Part shown: positions 45,701 through 55,453 of the stretch, piece after piece
Numbering within the stretch: the first letter of the stretch is position 1
How the letters are laid out: each line of letters begins with the position of its first letter
Origin: Beta vulgaris subsp. vulgaris
Lineage: Eukaryota > Streptophyta > Magnoliopsida > Caryophyllales > Amaranthaceae
Direction of reading: 5' to 3'
Assembly: GCF_026745355.1 (NCBI RefSeq)
Contig: NC_079202.1
Coordinates: 63,523,055 to 63,587,054, forward strand
DNA: 64,000 nt
Position numbers and translations under genes: made by a program
The notes under the pieces: generated by a model
Told to the model about the DNA's origin: nothing
The model's input: the letters and a program-made list of their open reading frames with translations, nothing else
The model's database searches: none

Positions 45701-48689
45701 TGATATAAAAGTCAAACTGGAATAACTATTACAGATTGGATCGGAGGTAGTGAGAATCGTGGAGATATAATAAATACATTTTAGATGATAATATGATTAG
45801 GACTAACCGTGATTTGGCTAGCAAGAGTAGATGTCAAATTGGCAGTGAAGAATTCCAAACTAGCATTTTTGGTGCCTCCTTGAAAGAAATTCCCCAGATA
45901 ATCATTTGATCCAGTTGAAAATAGGAACAAATAATTTTGAAGTAATTCTATGGTTGGACATCCTGGTTGTTGTGCTTGTAGTTTTGGTATTGTAACTTTC
46001 ATAAAGTTCTGGATTTGTTGATTCAGACTAGTCACCCCCTGATGATGATTTTTAAGTCAAGAATCCATAAAATCAAAGGTTAAAAAACATATATACACGG
46101 TAATACGGTATGATTGTATTATTGGTCAATGAATGTTGTTGTTAGGCTACCACCAATAAGAAGTCAACTTTAAAAAGTTAATTTTTGGGGGGGGGGGGGA
46201 ATTTTCAAAAAACTACTTTTTATAAAATAACTTTTTCAAAGAATTAACTCTTTTATAAAAATTTAATTTCAAAAACTACTTTATATAACATAATGTTTTC
46301 AATATATTATCATTTGACTATTTTTGTTGATGTTGACTCTTAAATAACAGTGGCCCCAGGTGTTATTGTTGTTAATGGGGCAACAAATAGAAAAGAGAAG
46401 AACAAAAATGAAGGAAAGAGAAGCTAGCGGAAGAAGATGCTCGTTAAGAAGAAAATGAAATGAGGGGTAGTTTGGCACCCTATGTGGGTGGTCAGCGGTG
46501 CCTGGACCGTGAGATTAAGGCAATAAGTAGCAATAAACACGTCGCAGATGGTTAAATCCTCATTTAGCGGTCAATTGATAGTATTTTAAAAAATGTGTTG
46601 TATAAGTTTGTTTTTTGAAAAATAATTTTTAAAAGGTAATTTTTAGAATTTTTCGAAGTTTTAATGTGGTTTTTGAGCAACAAACATTTATAGTTATCCG
46701 ATATCGTCTTTCATGCAAAAAAATTTCTACCCGGTGTTTTATTTGGCAAAGAACTCTATTAATCATAATCATCACAATAGATTCCAAAAACTAGTCCAAT
46801 TCTAGTCTAGAATTTTCTTGGTCCCTTCAACTTGACAAGTTTAGCGTGGAGTATAGAATTTGGACATTTTCAATCAACTTTTACACTCTAAGGGCCTGTT
46901 CTCTTCAGCATAAAACAGCTGAACTGAACTGAACTTATTGGAGCTGAACTGAACTGAACTTATTGGAGCTGAACTGAACTGAACTGAACTGAATTGAATT
47001 GAATTGAATTGAATTAAATTGATTAAACTGAATGTTATAAATATATAAATAATATTTTAAACAATAATAATTATAATATTAAATAATAATTATAATGATA
47101 AGTAATAATAATGAATAATAATAATAATAATATTTTGGATATTTTTAAATGATAGTTATAAATATAATAATTTAATAATCATAAATTATTATTAATAATA
47201 ATTAATGATAATAATGATAATTAATAATAATTATTTTATATTATTTGTATTATATATTAATACTTGATGATGATATATAATAACAATAATATCTAAGAAG
47301 TAAATTAATATTACTATTTTAATAATTAGATTTAATAATATAAAATATCGTAATATAAATAATGATTGGGTCGGACCGCGAAAATTACATCATAAACCGT
47401 CTTGATGCGATTTGATTGGTTTATGGGCTAAAAAAAGTGGGTTTATTTGTGCTTTGACCTAAACCATGTTCCTCCTAATAATAATAGTAATAATAATGAG
47501 TAAAGCTATAATAAACAAAATAATATATAGAAACAACAATAATAATAATACTACTTAATAGTAATGATATATATTTAAATAATAACAATCATAATAATAA
47601 TGATAATAATAATAATAATAACAATAATAATAATAATAATAAGAGTAATTAGTAAAATAAATTATACCAACATAATAATAATATTTAACAAAATGGTTAT
47701 AAAAGAATGGAGCTGAACTGAACTGAAAATAAGCTGGGAAGAACCGACCCTAAGGTTAATATTTTTAGTACTACACTACGGCTCTGTTTAGTAGGGCGTA
47801 AAATATTTTCAGTGTAAAATAATTTTGATGGAAAATAATTTACATTGGAAAACACAATTTCAAGATTAATTTTATGTTGTTTGGTTTCATGTAAGAAAAA
47901 TGATGAAATGATAAGAAAATGAAAGGGAAAGTAAGAATGTAGCGAGAGGAGTGTACAAGAGAGATAAGGAAAATAATTTTTTCCCTTTATTTTGAAGGAA
48001 AAATGATTTTCCATCATTGAGAGAGTAATTTTACCCCAAAGAAAATTGATTTTACACTTATTTATCAACCAAAAAATGTAAAACTGAAAATACAGAAAAA
48101 CGTTTTACGTATACCAAACGTGGCCTGCATGCATGTAAATGACACTGTTCATACGCATAAGCCTCTAAAATTTGAAGGAAAAACCACAATACTCCTTATT
48201 TTTATCAGAATAAATTTTTTAGTATCAATTTAATAAAAAAACAATAACGAAAGTCAAACAAAATAGATAAAATGATTAAGAAAATAAAACTACCATATTT
48301 GACCCGGTTGCATCTAGTATGCCAGAACCAGCAGAAGCATGATTAACTCCTTGAGAAATGGCAACTCCCTTACTTTGAGGATTTGAAAATGCAGGTATAA
48401 GAGGAAGCTTAAGAATATCACCAATATGATCAACCAAATTTTTATTATTAGTGAATCTTCCAGTTGCACCAAACTGAAAATCAATTCCATAAGGTAAGTA
48501 ATTAGCCTTTAATGCAGTATTAAGGAAGTTGTTATTACCATTATCTAGTATAGAGTTCCCAAACACAAAAATACCGCGAAATTCGGGTTTTTTTGAGCTT
48601 GGATTTGTAGTATTGCATGGGCGTAAACAAGTTAGGAGAATAAAGGGGAAGATAGAAACTACTAAGTTTGGTAAATTTTTGTTATTCAT
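42707..48689 (-). CDS. GDSL esterase/lipase B
   Basis: Secreted SGNH hydrolase expected to cleave ester bonds of lipids or cell-wall/cuticle polymers; substrate unknown. Exons on the minus strand: 48294-48689, 45808-46038, 43856-44105 and 42707-42930, with the same phases as the other members, giving 366 residues. Start chosen at MNNKNLPNLVV, which opens a good signal peptide; an ATG further upstream in frame would add an unlikely 49 residues. Block I reads FVFGNSILDNGNNN (Ser kept, Asp to Asn before it), block II GVNHASAGSGIL, block III FSTGSNDYLG and block V FFDGLHPTEALY, so the catalytic Ser, Asp and His are all present. Introns are 2255, 1702 and 925 bp, inflated by transposons. It lies between the inverted copies A and A'. 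Confidence 0.92.
43063..43455. mobile_element. Foldback element in intron 3 of GDSL gene B
   Basis: Long inverted repeats of roughly 150 bases: TTAGGGTTTTTTGTC..., GGTTGTTAATAACAACCATT and AACACCAAATTCT on the left are mirrored by AGAATTTGGTGTT, AATGGTTGTTATTAACAACC and GACAAAAACCCTAA on the right, around a ~70-base centre. No exact target duplication could be fixed. Confidence 0.8.
43544..43711. mobile_element. Short hairpin MITE in intron 3 of GDSL gene B
   Basis: GATAACGTAGTTATCCTAGT with TGATAGAATATCATGTA is mirrored by TACATGATATTCCATCAACT and AGGATATTTACGTTATC, giving ~37-base arms around a ~90-base loop. Confidence 0.75.
44106..45780. repeat. Tandem duplication of intron 2 sequence in GDSL gene B
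   Basis: The segment beginning CTGCATGCATGCATATCAGA and ending near GTGGAGATATAATAAATACA is present twice: 44106-45365 (interrupted by the hAT element) and 45366-45780. Shared landmarks: TCATCTGTCATGCA, TTTTTGAGGTAAATTAG, TTTTTAAGTGGTATCTAATT, GGATTGTTGTTCTAA and GATAAGTACGTAATGA. Without the insert, both copies are about 415-435 bp. Confidence 0.85.
44186..45003. mobile_element. 818-bp non-autonomous hAT element
   Basis: Terminal inverted repeats CAATGGCGGATTTA and TAGATACGCCACTG, flanked by a perfect 8-bp duplication ACTCCAAC (44178-44185 and 45004-45011). An 8-bp target and CAGTGGCG ends are diagnostic of hAT transposons. The interior has no transposase that I can recognise. It sits in the first copy of the tandemly duplicated intron segment of gene B. 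Confidence 0.93.
46892..47750. mobile_element. 859-bp Tourist-like element with expanded AAT core
   Basis: Ends GGGCCTGTTCTCTTCAGCAT and TAAGCTGGGAAGAACCGACCC, flanked by TAA on both sides (46889-46891, 47751-47753). Near the left end GAACTGAACTG is repeated many times; the middle is several hundred bases of AATAAT-type low complexity. Shorter relatives are at 49087-49244 (complete) and in intron 3 of A and A' (truncated). Confidence 0.85.
47780..48125. mobile_element. ~346-bp MITE next to the Tourist-like element
   Basis: Starts GGCTCTGTTTAGTAGGGCGT and ends TTTACGTATACCAAACGTGGCC when read from 48104, an imperfect inverted repeat (GGC..GTTTRGTA..CGTAAAA). The interior has matching GGAAAATAATTT / AAATGATTTTCC segments. 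Confidence 0.7.
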
Positions 48690-49086
48690 TGTATATGATG
48701 ATTTTAGGTTTTTTGAGCTAGTTAGATCATGTGTGTATCTATTTATTAGAAGGAAAAGTATAAGAAAACGTAAGTTTTTTTGCAAAAGAGTAATGGTTGC
48801 TTTGTTGCATGGCATTATAAGCATGAAATATGGCATGAGTGTTTTGAGAGTGAAGCGTGTTACATTTGTTCAATTCATGACATAATCAAGTTATTGTATT
48901 GTTTGTTGGCATGACTAGGCCGTTGAGCTGTTCAATATTTTGTTTTCAGTTTCTTTTTGCTTTAATTAAGACTTTAAAAGTAAGATAATGTAATATTTGT
49001 CATACTTATTAACTACATTTGTATTAAAAAATGACAGCAAAAACCTCTAATTTATTTCCATTAATTTTCATATTTTTGTCTTTTCA

Positions 49087-49244
49087 GGACATGTTCTCTT
49101 CGATATAAAACAACTGAATTGAATTGAACTGAACTGAAATGAATAATGATATGTGAGAGTAAAAGTATTGTTCAGAGCTGAACTGAATTGAACTGAACTG
49201 AATTGATCTGAACTGAAAATAAGCTGGGGATAGAGAACAGACCC
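49087..49244. mobile_element. 158-bp Tourist-like MITE
   Basis: Ends GGACATGTTCTCTTCGATAT and GGGATAGAGAACAGACCC, with GAACTGAACTGAA-type repeats in between and the word ATATGTGAGAGTAAAAGTAT also found in intron 3 of A and A'. Flanks are TCA and TTA, a decayed target duplication. Confidence 0.75.
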
Positions 49245-49611
49245 TTAGTGATAAATTAAACTAGATTACACTCAAACTGAAACAACAAATAATGATGAAC
49301 AGCCCAAACTAGATTATTTATTTATTGAAAAGTTTTATAAAACTACCTTTTATAATCAATTTTTTTTTGAAAAAAACTACCTTTTTCTTTCTTTAAAACA
49401 CATATCTTGCGTAACAAATTTCTTACAATATACTATCATTTTATTTTAATCATTAATAATTGAGTCACCATAAATTGCTTTTCTTTCTTCCCCTCTCGTG
49501 TCTCTCTTCTTTTCTCATTACCCCATCGGCAACAACACCTACGACGATGTCATTTATCGATTATTATTTAATATATATGTGAAATGGTAGTATACTGAAA
49601 GGAATTTGTTA

Positions 49612-50273
49612 GAATTTTTTCCTTAAATAATGCAAAAGTGGGTTTTAATTCCCAAAATATGTCCAAAAATAAAAAAATTCCCTGCATACCGTCCACGTAG
49701 GACTGCATGCGAGAATTTTTTTTTTCTACTTCCAACAAAACCGCTACTTGAAGTAGCGGTTTACTGAATTTTTTTTTTATAAACCGCTACTTCAAGTAGC
49801 GGTTTATTATGATAAATGCTACTCCTACAACAACAACGACTGTTTTTTGTCATTAGCGACGGCTTAAAGCCGTCGGTGATTTCAGCGACTGTTGTTTGTC
49901 ATTAGCGACGGCTTTTAGCCGTCGGTGATTTCAGCGACTATTTTTTGTCATTAGCGACGGCTTTTAGCCGTCGTTGATACGTATTTTCTTGTAGTATTAT
50001 CCCCAACTCCAGAATTTTGCCCAGGTAAACCGCTACTCAGAGTAGCGGTTTATATTTATAATAAACCGCTACTCTACACATAAACCGCTATCTCAAGTAG
50101 CGGTTTATAAATATAAACCGCTACTCTGAGTAGCGGTTTACCAGGGCAAAAACAAAAAAAAAACTAGTTTCTCGCGTGCCGTCCTACGTGGACGGTATGC
50201 AGGGAATTTTTTTTATTTTTGGGCATATTTTGGGAATTAAAACCCACTTTTGCATTATTCAAAGAAAAAATTC
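49612..50273. mobile_element. 662-bp MULE-like foldback element with palindrome array
   Basis: Flanked by a perfect 10-bp duplication GAATTTGTTA (49602-49611 and 50274-50283). Terminal inverted repeats start GAATTTTTTC and extend more than 100 bases (AATGCAAAAGTGGGTTTTAA, TTCCCAAAATATG, CCCTGCATACCGTCCACGTA). A 9-10 bp target and long arms fit Mutator-like miniature elements. The core is a series of short perfect palindromes: AACCGCTACTTGAAGTAGCG types on both sides and three AGCGACGGCTTTTAGCCGTC types in the middle. No coding sequence. Confidence 0.92.
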
Positions 50274-50668
50274 GAATTTGTTATATATGGTGGTTTTTTG
50301 AAAAAAAATATTTAAAGCTAGTTTTTTCAAAAACAAAAAGTTACTTGTAGAAGATAGTTTTTTGGAATTTTTTCTTTCTTTATTTATTCATTAGTGCTTA
50401 ACTGCTTGTTAATGGCTAGAGTTTCTAAAAGTTTTATGTAAGACGATCATTCTGCAATATAAAAGGAAATTCGTATACTCAAAACAAGGAAGGTTTCACT
50501 ATTAATAAAGAACTTGCTTGAAACAAAAATGCGAGGAAATTAAAAACTAGAATTAAACTCTCTAATCCTGATTAGTCTAAATTAAAGCAAAAACACTGAA
50601 GAACAAAACTCTCTAATCCTAATCTAGCTTGATCTAATTCCAAGCTAAGATTAAGCATGCCTCCTAAT

Positions 50669-53600
50669 TTAGGCGGCGCCGCTTAATTTCTGAAGATTAA
50701 CAGGGCTAACATCATTAGTACTGGTGGAGAAAGCCTTGCTAGCTAAGTAAGAATTTGCTGCTTCAGTAAGGTGCATTCCATCATAGTACAAATACTCTTT
50801 TCTGTTTAGACATACTTGTCCTCCTTTCTTGCAAATATCTTTATAGTCGGTTTTGCAACATGCACAATCCACATTTGTGATAGCACAACCCACTTTTGTT
50901 ATACCTGCACATATTTATACAATTTCATTATTAGGAGCTAATAAGCAAATACTCGAATCGACGAATTTCATTGTCAATTTGAGATATGTATGTGTTTACT
51001 AGGGTAATTCAGGCCCGTCTCGAACTATATAGAGGCCCTGTGCGATCTCGTATTTGAAGAATTCAATAATGTAATAACTCATCCATACTTCACATAATCA
51101 TATTATGAAAAAAAAGTAGTCCAAATAAGTAGATAAACTTTTTATTTTTACTACTTGAACTTTCTCTATTTTGGGGCCCTCACAATTAAGGGGCCCTGTT
51201 CCATGGAACATGTTGAACATGCTAAAAGCCGCCCCTGCTAGGGTTTATTGTCCATGTTTCATATATGTATGTCAATATTTCAATTCAGTTCAGTTCAGTT
51301 CAACTCTAGACAATACTTTTACTCTCACATATCACTATTCATTTCAATTCTGTTCAATTCAATTTAGCTGTTTTATGTCGAAGAGAACATACCCTTAGTT
51401 AGGGGTGAAAGTTCGGGGTGTGGTTTGGATTATGGCCTAATCCAATCCGATCCGAATAAAATTTGGATTTCAATTTTTCAATCTGAATCCAAACCAATTA
51501 GTGTTTGAATCCGATCCAATCCAATCCGAAATTTCATACTCTAGATTGGATCCGATCCGAAAATCCGATTTTTTTAAAACTATAGTTTTTCGATGAAATA
51601 AATTAAGCACAACAACAGCCTAGTAGATTTAGGAAATGAGGAATTAAGTGCCGTTAGTGTTTTAGGGGAAGGATTGAAGTGCTATGTGTATTGAGCTATG
51701 AAGTAGGTTTCTTAAGCACTTAAGCCCAATCCACATACATAATACAAGGTAAATTACTATTCGGTTATATTGGATTTTTGGATCCAATTACCCTCAATCC
51801 AATCCGAACCGAAAATCCAATATTTCAAAAAATCTCAATCCGAATCCAATCCGAACACAGTTCGAATCCGATCCGAATTACTAATTCGGATTGGATTGGA
51901 TTGGATTGAATTTTGGTTTTTATCCGAATAACTTTCACCCCTACCCTTAGTATAATGTTAGATTATGGTTATTAATCGAAGAAGAAAATAATGTACCTGC
52001 ATCTGGTGCAGCAGTGACCTTATTGACAACATCCATGATAATTTTGCCCGAATTGAGGACGGTAATTTCAGCGTCAGGCATGTCTTTATTCTTGGATTGT
52101 TTGATCATAATCAGCAATTGGTCATGAAACAAATTAACAGCATCGTTAATGAATTTTATGCAACCTTTTTTCTCCTTCACTAACCCAGGACCGCAACCGA
52201 TTGGATATGGAGAAATCAATAGGAATTTCCTTGCTCCTTCATTATACAATTTCTGCATAAATCATACACAAAATGTTTCAAATAAAAACACGTACACAAG
52301 TTCAATACATCAAACTAACGTTTGAAATGTTTAATTTGATGTAGTTCTTATTGGTTTTATCGAATTCGATGTTATAGCAATTTATGTAGAATGCTAACCT
52401 GGATGTACTTCAAATAATTCTTGACAAGTTTCGCAGCAAATGCTTTAGGAGGTACGACGAGGTATTGCTTCAAAATGTAATATGAATAGTAATCATTATT
52501 TCCTGTTCCAATTACAAACAAGTATTGAGGAAGTATGGTTTGCCCTTTGCATCCAAGCTTCTCCTTCAGCTTGGGCAAAATTTTGTTCTTAAATTTGTTT
52601 ATTTGTTCATCCATGTGCTGAATTCCCTGTATATATACGTATCACACGCACACAACCAATTAGTTACGTTACATTAACCACTCATAATAATTAAACGTTA
52701 TATTAGCCCTAGCGAGTTACTTTATACGCCTTTGTACTAATAAACCCTACATCCCAAACCCTAAACCCTAAACTGGTTATCTTTTGGACTATTATAGACT
52801 TCCTAGTTCCTATGTAGTACTTCCTCCGTTTTTTTATAGATGCTACATTTCCTTAAATGGAAATGTCATAATAGATGCTACATACCATAAATGGATTCCT
52901 TCTCACCATAAAAATCTTAAAATACTATTAAAAAGTTGGTGGTCCCCCATCTTCTCTTTTAAAATACTCATACTTTTTCCTTAACAAATGGTTTTTTATT
53001 CAAAAATGGTGGTCCTCTACTTTCTCTCTCTACCTTTCTTAAAAAAACCCCCCACTTTCTCTATGTAGCAAGAATAAAAACACGCAGGAAGTATTATTTA
53101 ATTCTTGTTTTCTTGTTGAGCAAAAATGAGCTAGTCACATTATCATGTATTAATATAATTATTTCTATCAATGTTATTAAAATCGAGATTCTAGTTTGAA
53201 TCGAAAACAGCCTTTAGAATCGAATCATAAAATCGAATCGTAGAATCGTAAGATTCTACAAACATGTATAATCAAGATATTGTACTCAATCTTCATTGAA
53301 TATGCTAAAATTATAAGTTAAAAGACCTAAAAATAGGAAAAAAATAGTTGTTTACCCACTATATATCGGCAATAACTAGAATCGCGAATCGAATCGTCTA
53401 CCATATTTTGAATGGTAAAATCGTAATATTTTAAGATTTGAATCGCGATTTTAATAACTTTGATTTCTATACAGTTCTTGCATCAGAGCGTATGTAAAAG
53501 CGAACTTACTACTAAAGCTGAACCAGTGATACCAAGGATGCCAGTAGCAGAGGAGCCAAAGTTGACACCTTGGAGTATATTAGTACCCTGATGGAAAAAA

Positions 53601-53893
53601 TCAGGAACTGGAGGAGGATAAGGAAGTTTAAGCTTGTCAGCTACGAAATCAACAACAGTTTTACCATTGGTAAACCTTCCTGTAGAACCATCTTTAAAAT
53701 CAATACCATAAGGCATGTAATTGCCCTTAACAAACAGTGGAAGTAGGCCATTGTTATTTCCATTGTCGACGACGTCGTCTCCAAATATGAACATCCCCTT
53801 AAAACCAGTAGTAGTACCATTATCACAAGCTGAGCATGTTACTGCAACTAAAAATAGGACTAAAAGTATGCATGGAAGTGAACTTTTAGCCAT
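50669..53893 (-). CDS. GDSL esterase/lipase-like protein A' (catalytic Ser replaced by Asp)
   Basis: Near-identical inverted copy of gene A. Exons on the minus strand: 53510-53893, 52399-52626, 51997-52252 and 50669-50904, with identical lengths and phases; 367 residues. I count six replacements against A: S to G and P to S in the region after block I, N to K, L to F, G to A in block II (GVNFGSSATGIL), and V to I in the last exon. Block I is again FIFGDDVVDNGNNN, so the nucleophile is missing here too, and the block II change may also disturb the oxyanion region. GNNDYY (III) and DGMHLTEAAN (V) are kept. Signal peptide and TATA box are intact, so the gene may be expressed. Intron 3 is about 790 bp longer than in A because of two transposon insertions. 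Confidence 0.93.
51006..51237. mobile_element. 232-bp insertion in intron 3 of GDSL gene A'
   Basis: Absent from gene A, where CTAGGGT occurs once; here CTAGGGT flanks the insert (50999-51005 and 51238-51244). The right end reads AGCCGCCCCTG, resembling hAT-type CAGGGGCGG ends, while the left end is AATTCAGGCCCGTC. The inverted ends are imperfect, so the superfamily is uncertain. Confidence 0.7.
51400..51943. mobile_element. 544-bp non-autonomous hAT element in intron 3 of GDSL gene A'
   Basis: Terminal inverted repeats TAGGGGTGAAAGTT and AACTTTCACCCCTA with a perfect 8-bp target duplication CCCTTAGT (51392-51399 and 51944-51951). The equivalent place in gene A (near 41317-41324) holds one copy of the 8-mer, i.e. 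the empty site. The interior is dominated by CCAATCCGATCCGAA words in both orientations. Confidence 0.95.
52820..53091. mobile_element. Stowaway-like MITE in intron 1 of GDSL gene A'
   Basis: Reverse copy of the element at 40168-40438, with ends CTTCCTCCGTTTTTTTATAG and ACACGCAGGAAG and TA flanks. Confidence 0.8.
53167..53464. mobile_element. MITE-like element in intron 1 of GDSL gene A'
   Basis: Reverse copy of the element at 39794-40092, with ATCAATGTTATTAAAATCG and CGATTTTAATAACTTTGAT ends. Confidence 0.7.
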
Positions 53894-53973
53894 GATAATT
53901 GTTTTTGGGAGTTTTTGGGTGTTTTTGAAGGTAATGAAGTTGAAGTGATTCTAGTGAACGTTGCATGATGTTG

Positions 53974-53981
53974 TTTTTATA
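53974..53981 (-). promoter_or_regulatory. TATA box of GDSL gene A'
   Basis: TATAAAAA on the minus strand, 81-88 bases before the start codon at 53893, equivalent to 39273-39280 in gene A. Confidence 0.7.
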
Positions 53982-54972
53982 GTGTTTGTAGGTAACTAAT
54001 TTGAGAATATGTTGGATCTTTAACGTATAACTTGTAACTTATCTTCCTAAAAACATGTTCATTTTGAAAAATAATTGTGCTGGGGGTTAGAGTGGAAACC
54101 TACATAGCTAGATCGATCTAAGGACAACTGTACTTTGTTTGAATGAACAAACAAAAAGACCACAAAATAAGGCTGTGAAAAAATTAGGGTTAGTTTGGCC
54201 AAAATATAGAAAAAGAAAAGAAAAGAAAAATTAGAAAAAGTTGAATTACTAACTAATTATGAAAATGTAAATGGGTATAAATAAATAAAATGTACTTTGT
54301 GTATCAATATTTTCAGTTATGTAAATTCCTAAAATTTATATATACACTTAAACTTTATAGAAAAGATGAGCATTTGGAAAATTAATGTTTACACTAATTT
54401 AATAAAATCTTAATTACATGATAATATATATGTAACTTTGACTTAAAAAATCCAATGGACCAACTTTAAAATAAAACAAAAATAAAATAAAATTAAAATA
54501 AAGTATGATCCAACATGTGATCATTCAGTTGTTTGTGATGAAATGAATGAAAATATATATGCATATAGTCTTTACTCAAAGTGTAACAATTAAAATGAAA
54601 CGGAGGGAGTACTTAACTTATGGCCTAGTCTCATTCTTAGAAAATTCAACCCATTTAAACCATGAAGGCTTCTTCAAATCATGCATACACCATGAAGGCA
54701 GTACAAAGTACAAAGAAGGGGATGGGGATTTGTTCACATCACCTCAATCTTACCCACTGGGCCAAGACATCTTTGGTAGTAACACTTGCTTTTTCATTGT
54801 CTTCAATGTACACAACTAACCACAAATAATTTTCTATAATTTGATAATTAAGTAAATATTATAGAAAGTTGATGTTCAAGCACTCATTGAAATGAATCTT
54901 ATAAAATCTCACTCGATAATGTTTAACTTAATATTTACATTTTCAGAAGTTATTGTCAAATAAAAATTACTC

Positions 54973-55110
54973 CCTCCGTCCCAAAATATAGTTACCATTT
55001 CTATTTTGGGAGTCAAATTTTAAAAATTTTGACCAAATATTCTTACTAATGTATAAAAAAAACATATTCATGATGAGTCTTGTTAGATTCGTCTCAATAT
55101 ATGCATGCAT
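54973..55110. mobile_element. Stowaway-type fragment
   Basis: Begins CTCCCTCCGTCCCAAAATAT after TTA and contains GAGTCTTGTTAGATTCGTCT; I could not find the right end, so it is probably truncated. Confidence 0.55.
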
Positions 55111-55320
55111 AATAATATTTAATGTACTTAGGAATGGCAATGTTGTAGACCACCACCTAGCTAAATATATTGCATTTGGTGTTAAACAGCGAGAGTGACA
55201 TTGTCCAGCGAAAATGTCTTCTTATATATTAATGGACGGACGTAAGTTAACCTCGTGTTTCCCTAAAAATACTAATAAATAAAATGCCTCGAACTACAAG
55301 GATAAAGTTGCTCTTAAAGT

Positions 55321-55453
55321 TGGACGATAAGTTTTGAAGGTTAACAGCAAGGGAAACTTGTATAAATGGAATTGTAAGCTTTAGTTGCAAGGATAGCAGC
55401 ATCAGCAAGGTGTTGGCCAATAAATTACACGTATTAAAGTAGACGTACTTTAA
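55321..55453 (-). pseudogene. Remnant of a GDSL lipase last exon
   Basis: On the minus strand KYVYF is followed, after about 18 bases of inserted or altered sequence, by GQHLADAAILATKAYNS and then, in another frame, PLAVNLQNLSS. Gene C reads KYVYFDGLHLTEAASAILAT...VNLQKL at the same place. The catalytic Asp codon is lost, there is a frameshift, and no other convincing exon lies to its right, so this is a broken relic of a further cluster member. Confidence 0.8.

Larger units (their letters stand above)
48690..50668. other. Intergenic region between GDSL genes B and A'
   Basis: Contains the gene B promoter, a complete short Tourist-like MITE (49087-49244), the 662-bp palindrome-rich MULE-like element (49612-50273) and the 3' flank of A', where the right duplication arm begins (about 50518). 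No gene seen. Confidence 0.6.
50518..54315. repeat. Right arm of inverted duplication carrying GDSL gene A'
   Basis: Reverse-complement copy of 38830-41972. It is longer mainly because of two insertions in intron 3 (51006-51237 and 51400-51943) that are absent from the left arm. Confidence 0.93.
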
